DNA of 41,037 nucleotides from the NCBI GenBank assembly GCA_033557835.1, contig JAWQRO010000373.1:1-41037 (forward strand), in the 5' to 3' direction. The stretch comes from Helochares maculicollis. Its lineage: Eukaryota; Arthropoda; Insecta; Coleoptera; Hydrophilidae. This document shows, piece after piece, positions 1-13,200 of the stretch. The notes beneath the pieces were generated by a model. It saw only the letters and a list, made by a program, of their open reading frames with translations. It was not told the origin of the DNA and did not search any database. Position numbers and translations under genes: made by a program. Position 1 is the first letter of the stretch, and every line of letters begins with the position of its first letter.

Positions 1-3000
1 TGTTTACGTTGTTTGTTTGGAATCTTTGCGTCTGTTTTTCAGTATTATTGTCGTTATCTGCACTGGAATTCTATATACAGGTTTGCTATTATCAGACGAC
101 GATTGGAGTTTGCATCCGCTCCATGATGAGCTCTTACGTTTTTCATTTTTTTAGCGTGATCTATATTTCTATAAGTTACTTCTGTGCATGTCAGTATTTC
201 TAAACAAATTTTGAATATAATATTCATAAAGAAATCGATAATATTAGTGATGATAAATTATATCAACGAAAGTGTGACTTGAACTCTACCAAGAAGACTT
301 TAGTCGTAGATGTTTACGCTAAATTGATTCGTTAGCTGTTTTTATTTTTCCAAGTTACAAAAGTATTCTACAAATATAATATACATCCAAAGTTCAACTG
401 AATAATTTTGCACGCTTTCAAGTTTGAACAACTGCGACATTTTGCTTATGTTGCCATAAATGTGAAATTCAATTAAATTGCAGAATAAAAAACAATCTTA
501 TTTTAATACAATTAATGTGATATATTCACAGTCCATCAATATCTTCAGATGAAGTGTTTTCAAAGGAAGTACATTCCGCCACTATTTCCAAAAATATACT
601 TCTTTGCGTACCCTCATGTACAGAATGGGTCCGGTGTGGAGTATAGATACATATGTTAGTAATACCCTCGGCCATGTGTTAGTGTGAAAATTTATAACGC
701 CGCCGCCTTGATCTTAAAACACGTGCAATACATTTACATGGCAGGGTATTTGTCGCTAGTAGTTTTATTATTATTTTCGCGAAATTTGTTAGCACTTATA
801 ATTATACGAGCAGTGGTTCTTGTATGCACTCCGGCTGGGTGTATTTACTTTGCATGTGGCCTCACTCGACGGTAAAACGTACTAATTAGTGCTTAGTTAT
901 GGCTGAATAAATCAAAGCAGATTGTTCGTTATTTTTCTTTTCGTTTTCTCCTGGTAACCATTTATCTTTGTATTTACTTATACAATTAATAAATGAACTG
1001 CAGCGTTCTTCAGTTTCAATTAGGATATTACCGTTTTAATTAATTTTGATAATAATTAATTACTCTAGTTGTTTCATTGTGGAACAGGAATATTATTTTG
1101 ATAAGTGGCAGGAAATTTTGCAATCTGCATATTTTAAAAACTTATTCTTTTAATAACATGCATTCATAAATTATTATTGCCATAATATATCGATTAAATG
1201 CTTAAAGTAATGGTGGGTAACAGTTTTTCCGTCGAATAGAACTACACCAGATTATCGAGTTTTTGAAGGTAACTAGATACATATATCCTTAGATATTATA
1301 TAGCTTTCAAGTAAAAGACCGAGAGTGTAGGGCTTATATCTTATGTTTAGAATGCAACAATTACGAAAGGGAAGTCCTCTCTGCAATTTTCAACATGCAC
1401 TTATTACTGCAATAGGTTAGAAGCATAGCTTTAAAAACGTCTATCCGCTCATCTACTGAGAGCAAAACTATCCCCCTTCTTGTCCGTCTAATATTTGGAC
1501 GCACTCCACTCGATATGCAGTTTTCATGTAGTTTTTTGGAGTCACGTGCCGCCATTATTACATCTATTGAACTAGAGCAGCACGTTGTGTTATTATAATA
1601 AATGTAAGTGCTTTTGATCGCTGTTTTGTATGATTGTGGTTTCATGAGTGATCATAATTTATTTTCTATTTTCTACTCTCAAACTACTATTTCCCTGTCG
1701 CATTCTACTCGCTGACGTATACAATATGAGCCACATAGTAGCAAACTTTTGCCACCGACCGTGCTGAGTTGTTTTATAGTAAACTTGAGTTTAAATCTCT
1801 GTGGTAATCAAATGCTTACTGGTGGTCACAATAGGCTTCCTGCGATTTGTTTCAGCTTTAGCTATAAAAATGGACCGCCTTCCATAGTGACAGCTAAATT
1901 AACGAAACAGTAACACCCATCCAATGTAGACACACAATTCAAATTACAATAGTGCATCTCTTCTCCGAATCTAACTTAATTATAATTAAGCATTATAAAA
2001 CGGTAACCGAATCTCTTTATAGCAAGAATACCATTGTCAATCTTATTGACGTTACTAAGGAGTTCTCTAAGTTCAATTGCAAAACACAATATCCTAATTA
2101 TACACGTTAGTTAGCTGGAAGAGATAGGATCTACAGCGGCAGGTCCTGAAAGGAGCCCTGGCTTTTGTTCGATTTTTACAAGCAGCAGGTCACTAATTAT
2201 AAAACAAGACAACTTTAATTTGTTTATTTCTCCTGTTCAGTTTCATCTTCGAATCATTCTTCATAATTAATAATTTTTACTTAAGCTTTCATACATTGAT
2301 ACCATCTAGAGGTGATATTGCGGCATTACCATTGAAACAATGATATTATTTTTAAATATCTTGACTACATACGCAAATACATAAACGGCGGCTTATTTGT
2401 ACCTAGGTTTTGGACAAATAAAATATTGTTACAGTTCCACTATTTCATTTCCTAAAATAATTTGTTGCTTATTTATTTGAATATTATTGAAGTTAATTGC
2501 CGATAGTTACAATTTTCAACACTCAAAGAGAACAAATTTATTATTGAATCGCTATTTGAGTGTGCGATTGAAATAAAAATAACGTAAATGAAGTAGACAC
2601 ACTTTGTAACCACTTACTCCAAAGCAAATTGTCAAAGAAATAAAAACATGCAGGAATTTTTACTTTCAGTTTTCCGTGAAGCTTGCAGAAAGTAGAAACG
2701 AACTTGAGTATATTGGAAGAGTTTATGGCTGTTACTAATTATTTTATTAATTATATGTGCAATAGCGGAGTAACACCTGCGTTTCAGATATTTTAATTTA
2801 AGTTAATTTCCAATTATGCGCGCATATAGTTGTAAAATATTGTACATGAAACATACGAACAGGAAATTACTCTGGTATTCTCCGATGCCAGAGGAAACTG
2901 TTACGTTAATTGTATTTAGTTATCGAATAAAATTCGATTAACTGCAATCGTGGCCACCGCAGAACTGTCATACGAACATTTCATTCATACACTTTTTTTA

Positions 3001-4037
3001 ACAATTTTCTTGGCGAGGTAAGGCAATAAATCACATGCACTTTGCTTGCCATTGGACGGAAATCAAATAAAACCCCGTGAATTACCGTGTATGCGGATAA
3101 GAAATAAGGATTCATTATACTTAATTACTTGTACTGCACAGCGGGATCAATATAAAATGTTGAACTGTTTATTACTGGAGATTTTTAGATGGGGATTAAT
3201 TATAGAGAACAGTAATAAACCATTGAAGTGAAGTCTAAATAAAGTACACAGGCCATCGATAAAATAGACATTTTTAAAATAGATTTTAAACCTTTAAAAG
3301 TCTTGCAAAAATAAGTGAAAATTAATCAATTTCTATTCCCAAATAGCAATGGCTGTGAACATATTGTTTATGGCCTACAAACACTGGATTAGTTGGTAGA
3401 AATTAATTTGGAAATTTAAAAACCCATTAAGTTAAAACTGCATCCATGCTTCTTGATTAATTATAATACTTTCTTGCTGTATTAACAATGATGACCGATT
3501 AACAGGTAGCTTTAAAATTTTACTAGTGATATATTCGCAGCAATTATAATTATGACATTTTCATATTAAATTTTTAAGAAGTAAATAGTCGCAATCGTTG
3601 TTATTTTTGTGGACCAATAGCAATTTTAAAACTTCAAAATTCTCCACTGAACATTTTTCTACAACGCATACATATATAATAACACCATCGCATCAAAAAT
3701 CATATAGCCGCGGTTAAAAAAAATAGAACTTACGAAAAATAAAATGTAGACTTGACCCTAGGACAAAAACTCGTAGTTTAAAGAAAAGAGTCAAAAACTA
3801 ATATGCAAATTGACCATATCAAAGAACATGATCAAGAGTGGAAGATTTATAATGAAGATACAAAGTATAATAAGTAATCAAGATCAAACACGTAAAGTAT
3901 TTTAATTAAGACAAATTTAGGATCGAAAAATCCAAACGTAAGAAAATACTATTCTCTGTACAGTATTCGGAGAATGTAAAAATAAAATAACTGATAGGAA
4001 ATTTAAATACCAAACTAATAAATATTTCTTATTACAG
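1..4037 (+). other. sv: Pax2/5/8 intron, 3' part (upstream of the exon at 4038)
   Basis: AT-rich non-coding sequence. I searched it for the first paired-domain exon (a Gly-Gly-Val-Asn-Gln type coding stretch) and did not find it, so that exon and the promoter must lie further upstream. Only short ORFs occur, with no recognisable protein. A Runx-type word TGTGGTTT is at 1635-1642. The acceptor is TATTACAG at 4030-4037. A short A-rich block with GATCAA words is at about 3710-3960. Confidence 0.8.
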
Positions 4038-4235
4038 ATACTACGAAACGGGTAGCTTTAAGGCTGGTGTTATAGGGGGATCTAAACCAAAGGTAGCGAC
4101 TCCGCCTGTAGTGGATGCAATCGCTAATTACAAACGAGAAAACCCTACCATGTTTGCCTGGGAAATTCGTGATAGACTGCTTGCAGAAGGAATCTGTTCG
4201 CAAGATAATGTACCTAGCGTCTCATCTATTAATAG
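4038..4235 (+). CDS. sv: Pax2/5/8 exon: C-terminal half of paired domain
   Basis: 198 bp exon, preceded by TTACAG and followed by donor GTAAGT. The first base completes an Arg codon from the previous exon. It encodes YYETGSFKAGVIGGSKPK, the end of the first paired subdomain and the linker, then VDAIANYKRENPTMFAWEI and GICSQDNVPSVSSINR, the helices of the second (RED) subdomain. These stretches are typical of Pax2/5/8 paired domains. The exon ends inside the final Arg codon (phase 2), which is completed by the exon at 14701. Confidence 0.97.
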
Positions 4236-7200
4236 GTAAGTAGGAATACAATTATAAACTTAAATCGCAAACACTTTCAAACTAATCGCTACCCTCAACA
4301 AGTTAGAGCTACATTACATACAACTTAATTTACTCCCAACGAAGAACTAGAACATTTGTTTGATTTCTGTATTGGGTAATGGATATCCCTCCAGAGACGA
4401 CCGGTCAAATTAAATGTGTCAAATCAACCCCTAATACAGCCAGGCCACTCGATGCTATCACCATGCATATAAGCACGGGGTGCTCGCTGTGATTGAGCAA
4501 TTGCTTCACATGACTTGATACGTTGACTACTGCATTATGATAATGAAAATTAATTATTCGTTATTTCATTTAATTTCTCTAGAATATAATTTCTTCTTTG
4601 TTTGAGTAATCTACAACAAAAAACAATTTGTGTTATTTCAATTCCGGTATAAAATAAGCCATTTTAATCCACACTTGGAAACTAACTTTAATGTAACACG
4701 TTACAACGAGTCCACTTGATGAATCGTCAATTTTGTGTCCCAAAAGGCAACTCATAGTAACAGCCCTATTGATATACCCTAGGGTAATTTTGTCGTGTAC
4801 CTTTTACAGCCCTTTTTGTCGTCCCCTACAGAAGTTACGCACACACATACTCGCATCTCGCACTATACAAACGCCTTTTGTCGTTTTAGTTTCAAAATTT
4901 ACAGAATGATTTCCAGGGACACGATTGTTCAAATGGGTGTACATAATTTTAGACGTGACGAACTTATTTGATTTTATTGAGTTTTTATACGAAATAAATT
5001 ACTTGCCAAATGTTGTGATTTACCAGATTTATATTCTAAATTCAACAACCATCGACAACGAGTTTCTGCAATAATAGAGCTCACTGAGCTATAATATTGC
5101 CAACTAGGCAATAGCTTAAATCAAACTGTATTTTCTCTTTATCGAGGTCAATATTAGACATTTTATTAGAAGTAATATAAAACACTTTATCAGTAGCAAA
5201 ATAGAAGCGCACTAAAAATCTCTTCTCGTGAAGTAAATTTAATAAATAGCAAAATTTCTCATTTACCCCCCATTAATTCCTGAAACGTCGTAAATGATTC
5301 AAATATAAATAATCGTGCTTTTTATAAGTTTCTTACATTATGAGTAGGAAAAGCCGCTGAGAGGGAATATTATGTTTTAAGTAAAGAAAGAAGTTTAAGA
5401 TAATGACATTTGTGTGGCAGATATAACCGCAAAAAGCGAAACAGGATCGTTAGAAGTTGGAAAAACAGTATTTCTGAATCTCCGCCGTTCTAATTGCAAT
5501 GACACAAAAACATCGCGCGCCAGGCTATTGTTTGGAGTAGTCTTCCGCTGTTTCTACTCAGCATGGCGTCATGTCCGTTTCCGGATGCCCCCGCCTCCAC
5601 CACGCGGGCGGGTAGTCACATTTATCATTTGTTTTATCGGCGAAAATAAGATGATTCCAACCATTACCGAATATTTTCAATGACCAAAATTATCTTTTTA
5701 GTGGATGAGCGTTATCTAAGATGAAATAAATTACTAAAGAAGGTTTCCTTAGCTACCGATATATGCGGAGCGAAAATTCCACATTATATTTTGTATTATC
5801 TGGCACGTAAATTCCAAAAGTTTGTTGCTATCCAAATATATCTGATGAAAGTACAAACTAACCTTATTGCATAGCTTTCACTTTTAAAGTTTTCTAGAAC
5901 TTGTGTCGATATCTTTTAGTATCGATTGGAGTCATATTCGGAAAAAATACATTGTGTACCGCTGAGTATGAAATGAAAAGTAGCTTGTTGCATGCAAAAC
6001 TTCAGGCACCATGAACAGAAAAAAAGATAAAAACGCATCGATTCTCGGGCATAACCTCATGTAAATCTGACAGTTGGCCAAACAAACAGTTCCCTTCCAT
6101 TTTGCAGCATCGTCGAGCAGAGCGGATATCGGTTTGAGCTCGATTTCACGAATCTGAGAGTCAGCCGAGCGTTCCGGAACCGGCTTTCTTCTGTTATTGA
6201 TTTTCTCCCCGTGCTCTTTCACAACCCTCTGGCTTTTCTTGCGAGAAGCTAACCCTGACGGAGTCTTTTACTTCTCTCTCCGGCACCTTAAATAACAAAG
6301 ATGAAACGCAGGGACGGCGGTGTAAAATCACCACTTGATCGGGGGAGACCCCCTTTTGGAGGAGAGAGTCTGGATGCCCCACCCCTTGAGGGCTACTCGA
6401 GCGAATCCGCTACGCCGTTGCTCCGATTGTATGCATCAAGGGGGCGAATTTCTTGGCTATTTAAAGTTTTTAAAAGTTGGATTATGTTACGCGGTCCGGA
6501 GTAATTGCGGATTAAGTTCGGGATGACGAGACGCAACCGAGATATGGTAATTCCAGGCGGGGTTTTATCAACTTTTTCCCTTTTTTTCTTTCTGCGATCG
6601 TCATCCTATCGAAAGTCCTTGTTATAAATTGTTCCGAAAATTACTTAAACGTGATAATCGTTCAGAGATTCATTTGTTATAACACCAACTTATCAAAAGA
6701 TTTTAAAACTGACATTTCCAAATATTACCATGATGAGGATTATCAGTATTTGAAGCAATTTTATCAAATGAGAATACTTTCTAAAATGTTTTTAGTTAAT
6801 GTAAAAGAACAACATAATAAATGTTAGGAATGGCCTGTTATAAAGTACCACACGGCCACATAACCTTAAAACTAAAGTTCTCATAAAAAGCTCTTCGTAA
6901 GATGGCCGCTCGTAAAGGAGGTATAAAAGTGCATCAACGTTGGCCACGGCGCGCTATAGGACAAGAAGCCATAATCTGGAGCTCAATGAACGAGCTTAAT
7001 GCGCCGCTCGCTTTACTGCGCTGAGCTTTCAAGCTTTCCCCACACTCACACACTTACAACGGCACACGCTCCAAATAGAGAGAGCTTTTGTGTGGCCGCA
7101 ACAGCTTTTGTGATAATAACATGGAACTGTTTCTTGGTTGTTTATGTTTTGCTCTTTTTGTTTCGCTTTATTCACCCATCAGTAAAAGTAGCTGTTTTTG

Positions 7201-10200
7201 TTTTATTTTGGATGGAGTAATTTATTCTGATCTCCATTCGAGCAGCCATTTATGTTGCGTCAGAAAGGATCCTTTTTATTTGAATAATTAATTAAACTAG
7301 GTTCCAATGATGTTCCACTTTTTATTCGAAAAGTTACAGGGAACGATTCAATTTATTTTCCACTTACTTCGTCACTAATGTTGTGTTTTACATGCACTCA
7401 ACGACACAATTGAACCTCTGTGGACACATACGGCACAAAATCTGCTCTATCTCATGGGGACGAAACACCGTATGTTATGATACTTGTTGAAAAGGGGCGC
7501 TCATCTGATCATAATCTATACTGCCTCCTAAAGGGAGTTCGAGAAAAGGGAGGTGTAGTCTTTTGGCACTATGTAAATTGTTTTTAATCTAAATTTCATT
7601 AATCATTTTCAGGATACATAACCGGTAGTTATGCAGTACAACATGTTAAATATTGCGTATTTAAAATTTTACTAAAACTAAAAAGTTCATAGTTCATGGA
7701 ATGACAAATGGTTTTAGATTATAAATGTTCGTCTTTTGTCTTTTATAATGAGGAAGGAACGCTTAACATAAAAGCACGTTAGTTCTTCGATACATTTTTC
7801 TGTAATGGCAAGTTCAATAACACCCCGGAGTAAATTTAGTTCATTGAACTGGCGAGAATGGATTCTTTTCGCTATTTTGTCAAGAAAATTCAGTTGGAAA
7901 AGTGCATATGAATAGATTTACTTTGGCATATGCGCACCGAATTGCATAATAATGTTATCGCACAAATGCGTATGAGGAGTGAGCCTGTCAACCCCCGTAC
8001 GGCTGCTTTGGTGCGGTATCTTTAAACGAATTATCTCACCGACTGGCTTTTGCGAGGAAATGCTCCCCCTGCCACCAGATGTTTGACTTGGAGAATTACT
8101 TTCGTTCCATTGCCCTTTACCCCTATTCTTCAACTAAAATAATAAGAGATTAGTGTTATCAACTCTACTTTCCTTCACTAAACTTGAAGTGAGTTAGTTA
8201 TTGTAAGCCGTTAAATCATGTTTCAGCAAACGCTTCTAACATTTAGGTTTCCAATGATTTTTATGTGTCAAGAGCACAAATAATGCTTTTGTTTTTCAAA
8301 ATTTAGTTTCGTAATGTAAATACACGAACTATTTGAAAAGCACTTTTTTTAAACGAAATAATTTCAACTGCAATAATTTATTTGATTGCCCCTTCTGTCG
8401 TATTTGAGCTAGCTCGATTATTTCAGGAATCAAAATAACGTTTCCAATTAGCATTATCAATTAAATTTTTATAGTTTTATTTTTATTTAAGCGAGTATTT
8501 TGTAAAGGCAGTCATCTGGAACTCGCTGCAAAAATAGTTCAGACTTTAGCTTCGCATCGGGTATGTGATCAAAAAAATTAAGATGGTGGATAATTTATTT
8601 AACATTTTTCGCCTATTACCTACTGCTGAATAAGTTATTATTTCATTTTCTATATTAACACAATCAATATTATTTTCAATAGTATACAATAACTTTGAGT
8701 TTTTCTTATTTTGCTCTTTTCTCTACAATAGTTTTCTCATCATTGTGAAATCACGTTTATTTTTATCTTGAAAAATGTTCATTGTTATAGATTTTAAACA
8801 TTGTTTGATGTTTTAATTATGATCAATTGCAACGGTCGAACAATGTCATTCTTGCTTTTGCATAAAATTACTAGTAAGTGAAATGGAAGAACAAAGTGAC
8901 CTAAATAAATGTTGTATTCTTTACTTATTAAGTCATATATCAATTCCGCAACAACTCGTTCTGACGTTAATTCGTCTGGGACATTCAAATCATAAGTAAT
9001 ATCTTTGCAAATATTATTGCTTAAATTCATCCAAATTGCCTGTTACTCAAAATAAAAGATGCGCATATTCCAACATATACAAACAGCGCACACTACAGTA
9101 GGACTTACATGTCTCGCCCGTTTTTGCAAATCACATATCTTCAATGAGGCTTTTACGTTCTACCTGTTGTTTAGTATTTTATATGAGACAATGGATAAGT
9201 CCATCCCGATTACCAGAATAAATAAGGCAAATAATGCGTCCCTCGATGTTTACTGATGAAGCTCACCTTAAGGAAACCAAAAGTATGTTGTTAATAATCG
9301 TATATATTACGAAAACCGATAACTAGTATAGTAAAAATTGTGCCAAAGGTTAGCTAAAACCGGAAAAACACGAAGTCAAAGCAAGTCCAAAATCGAAGTT
9401 AGCAATTGTTTTTTTCATTACCGTAGTGTGATACATTATGAATCCCTTAGGTCGGACCAATCTGATAGCAACAAGTATTATTTGAGCGTTATAATCGACT
9501 AAAAACAACATCTCAATAACTAGAATAATCGTTTTCAAACGTATATTACATCTAGAAAAGACTAAACTCATTTGGAATAGTAAGAGACAGCTTGTGTTTT
9601 ATTTAAAGAGTCACACTTCTTTCTAATCACAGTAGTAGATGAAATAAAAGTTCAAATTTTCGTGTAGCAAGAATCATAAAGAAACACTACGCTGTATAAA
9701 CTGTAGCAGTATATTCTATCTTCAGTTTTATAATTTTTGACTTTGGAAAGCCAAAATCAAACAATATATTTTTATTATTCTATCTATTTATATTATTTTT
9801 TGCCAATATAATATTAATTTGTATATAATAAATATATATAGTAAAACTGTGAACATAAAATGTAAACGTTTAAAACTATTTCAAAACTAAGATTTGATTA
9901 CATTGCACAGGATAAATAAACTTGATATGTTGCCTATTCGCAAGATAAATCTCGAGCAATACAAAAACTCATGTAAATTGCATCCCACTTGAGAATTAAT
10001 TCCATCAATAAATCATGGCATTATCTTCGATACGTATCAACAGTAATATTTAAGATTTATTTCAAGCTGCAATAATGGATCTTTCATGATAGGATTAGGA
10101 AATATAAGCTGATTTGAGGGTATTATGAGTACTTATAAGAAGCCCTGGTGAGAAAACACATACTCGGTTATTGTAGTGCGGCTACCTAACAATTATCATC

Positions 10201-13200
10201 TACTTATCTCCTACTTTTGTATTTGAAGGTTTATTACCCTGTTTTCATTTTAACACTATAGCTACGCTGCTTGCAATTTGTAACCATGTTTAGACATTTA
10301 AAAATAATAATTAGTAGAAAGGAATAGCTTGGCGTAATAAATATCTAATAACAAGAATTTTGAATTGTTCTTGCCTGGTTTAGTCCGAGAAGTAGACAAC
10401 GAATATGCAAATATTGCTGCAGTTTAATTACTTTACAATCTTCATTGCAATAATCTACAGAAAATATTCTTAAATAGGCACAAGTTGACAATAAATGTTA
10501 TTTATTAATATTCATATATTTATATGAGTAATAAATACCCAATTTTTGTCCTCAATCATGTAGTAAATTCCATTGAAATAAGACCGCTATTTGCATGTTT
10601 GTAACTCATTAATTGTACTCTCCGCAAACGCATACTAATTGCTCTAAATTTTACAGTGTACGGTTATTACAAATATTAATACAATTTATTCGAATGACTT
10701 AATAATAATTAATTTGTTTGTATTATTACCATATTTGTACGGTAAGCATTTATAAATTGTAATTTAAACATTACGGAATAAATAACAATCTGAAGGCATT
10801 TATTTAGAAAAGCGATGTAGGTGTATAGTAAGTAAAGTTTCTTAAGCTTATTATCGAACATTATACCCATTAAGCTATGAAATATTCACGTTTAAGTCGG
10901 TAAATTCTATCCCTTATGTAAAAGCAAGCACATAATTTCTCATTTCGCAGTCGTAAATAGATTGGCACCTATTAACGCACCAATAAAGTAAACGTCCACA
11001 ATATCATTTTGATATCACATTTCTAATTCAATTAAATTTATTCAGTCTTGTGGTTAAGCAGGTCTAAGAATGATGGCGGCAAAGCTCACTTAATTTTCTT
11101 TATTGCTACAATACATCTTTAGATATTTAAGTAACACTGCACATTCTATTTATCTACATATAATACAATAATACAATTTTTGACCGAATATACTTTAACA
11201 TTTTTCTAAATGACTTCTTTAAAACTATATAGCCAAAACATTTGTAAATGTTCTAAGGCGTTTATCGCGGTTAAGTTGATATTGGTTGGTGTAAAATATT
11301 TGTGCAAATATACTTTAATATCAATTGTTAAATAGAACTGAAAGGAATTTCTTGAAAGGATCAAATTTTACTGAATGGCTGAGTAATTTGCAGCCAGACA
11401 GAATTAACAACTCTGCAGAATTTCTCGGCCTTCCGCTTTATATGAAGGTGACAAAAAAACTTCCCAGGAAGGATCGAACAATTCACACGAGCTTCATCAC
11501 ACCTTTCGCGAAGGACTCCAAACCCAATCACCGTCTAAAAGGCCCCCCAGTGATGTATTCATGCATCGCATAAACATTTTAATGAAGTATACCACTTCTA
11601 TATATAATGCGAAAGTCTATTTTAATAGACATAACATAGAGCCCTGTATTGTACCCTGGCAATGACACTACCAGCTGCACTCTGGCGGAGAGAGAAGGCC
11701 ATTTACATGATCCAGAGGAAAAAGAGGGACGCGACAGCGAAACACAGTAGCAAAATATTTGCCGTATTGAAGTGTCATCTATTGTTTGGGCCCTATTGTG
11801 ATACTGTTAGATTTGTTAGGATACTCTCTCTCTCTAGGTAGGAAGTTTAACTGCAGCCACTTATTGGGATTTTCAATGTAATTTGAAAATAATTCTTGGA
11901 TTAAAAATGTCTCTGGTACTTATTGGGTTGAGGGCATTGTGTTGAGTTTAAGAGGATGCATTGTGTAGAAACCTATTGTATTCTATCCGCATAGCTGTGG
12001 CCGGTATCCATTTAATGTCATAAAATGCAATATCCCGAATTGAAGATTGATTGTAGGTAATATTAGAAAAGGGACTAGCTGATTATAAAGATTGTAGGAT
12101 TATTTACTATGACTACAAAATAATATAGAAGTCTCATTCGATTTACTTATCGCGTCACAACTTCTTTGCATTGGTAACCAATTAAAGCCAGTAAAAACAC
12201 GCATGGTACCACCAATTTGATTCGAAGTTCCGTTAATAATTGTAATGTAAAAAGATACCCTTATTTTGATGTAAACTTTCATAATTATAGCGGATGTAAT
12301 TAAAATTGCCAGCAAAAAAACTACAAGTTTTTAACGGGACAAAAGAAATGTCAGACTTCCATTATAACCACTCAAACCAAATTAAATCGCGAAAACCGCA
12401 CAAATTAACCCAAAAAAGAGAGAGATTCTCCATTGAAAATATTAATCATAACATCAATACGCTACTTTATAAACAAACACAACTCCCGCAGCTCAAACTA
12501 ATAAGTCTCATTGCAAATTAGATTACTGGATCCAGAGCTTTGTGCTTTGCTAATACGCAGCAGAAAGCTTGATCGTCCAGGTAGGTAGAGAGCGTAGGAG
12601 CTTTAAGTTCGGCACGGTTCAAAAGCTCTCCAGAACTGGGCGACTGTGCAACACGGGCACTTAACTGCGGCTTCCTCTGTGCTGTAATTGTTCCGCAAAT
12701 TATATTTGTGGATAGAACTATAAGCTCTCACAAATGTAAATATGGTTATTTTGATATATGCAGGCTTTGCTTTATTCAACATCGTATGCCGCTACTCCCC
12801 TCCGCCGCTATCCCTCTCACAGCATTTTAAAATTTACACTGACGCACCAGAAACACCAGTAAACGCACATCCATCTACAGGAAGGCTTTTGAATATTTAA
12901 CAGCATTTCAGCAAATAGAAGCTTTTTTCCTTTAGATTCGGCTAAGTACTTTTCTAGATTTGGCGAAATCATCACAAGGAGTTGATTTTTTGATTGATTG
13001 GGCCCTATCGACGATTCGAGATATTTTTTGGAGATTTTCAAAATCCAAGAATATAATCGCAATATAGTTTGCTGAATGACCTAATGACTTGATTGCTGAC
13101 TGATTTGTTGAATGAGCTACCAAAAAAATGTAAGACTGTTACAACTAAAAAAAGTCCCAAGTTCCATCAAGTTTCCTGCGTTTTATGATCAAAAAACAAG

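Noticed and set aside
1361..1645. 94-codon minus-strand ORF
   Set aside because: No domain, no codon bias, no splice or promoter context; inside the Pax intron and likely chance.
1..4037. Possible first paired-domain exon of the Pax gene
   Set aside because: Searched for the typical N-terminal paired-domain coding stretch and found none; it must be upstream of the window.
6194..6526. Several overlapping short ORFs on both strands
   Set aside because: Overlapping open frames on both strands in a GC-richer stretch are expected from low stop-codon density.
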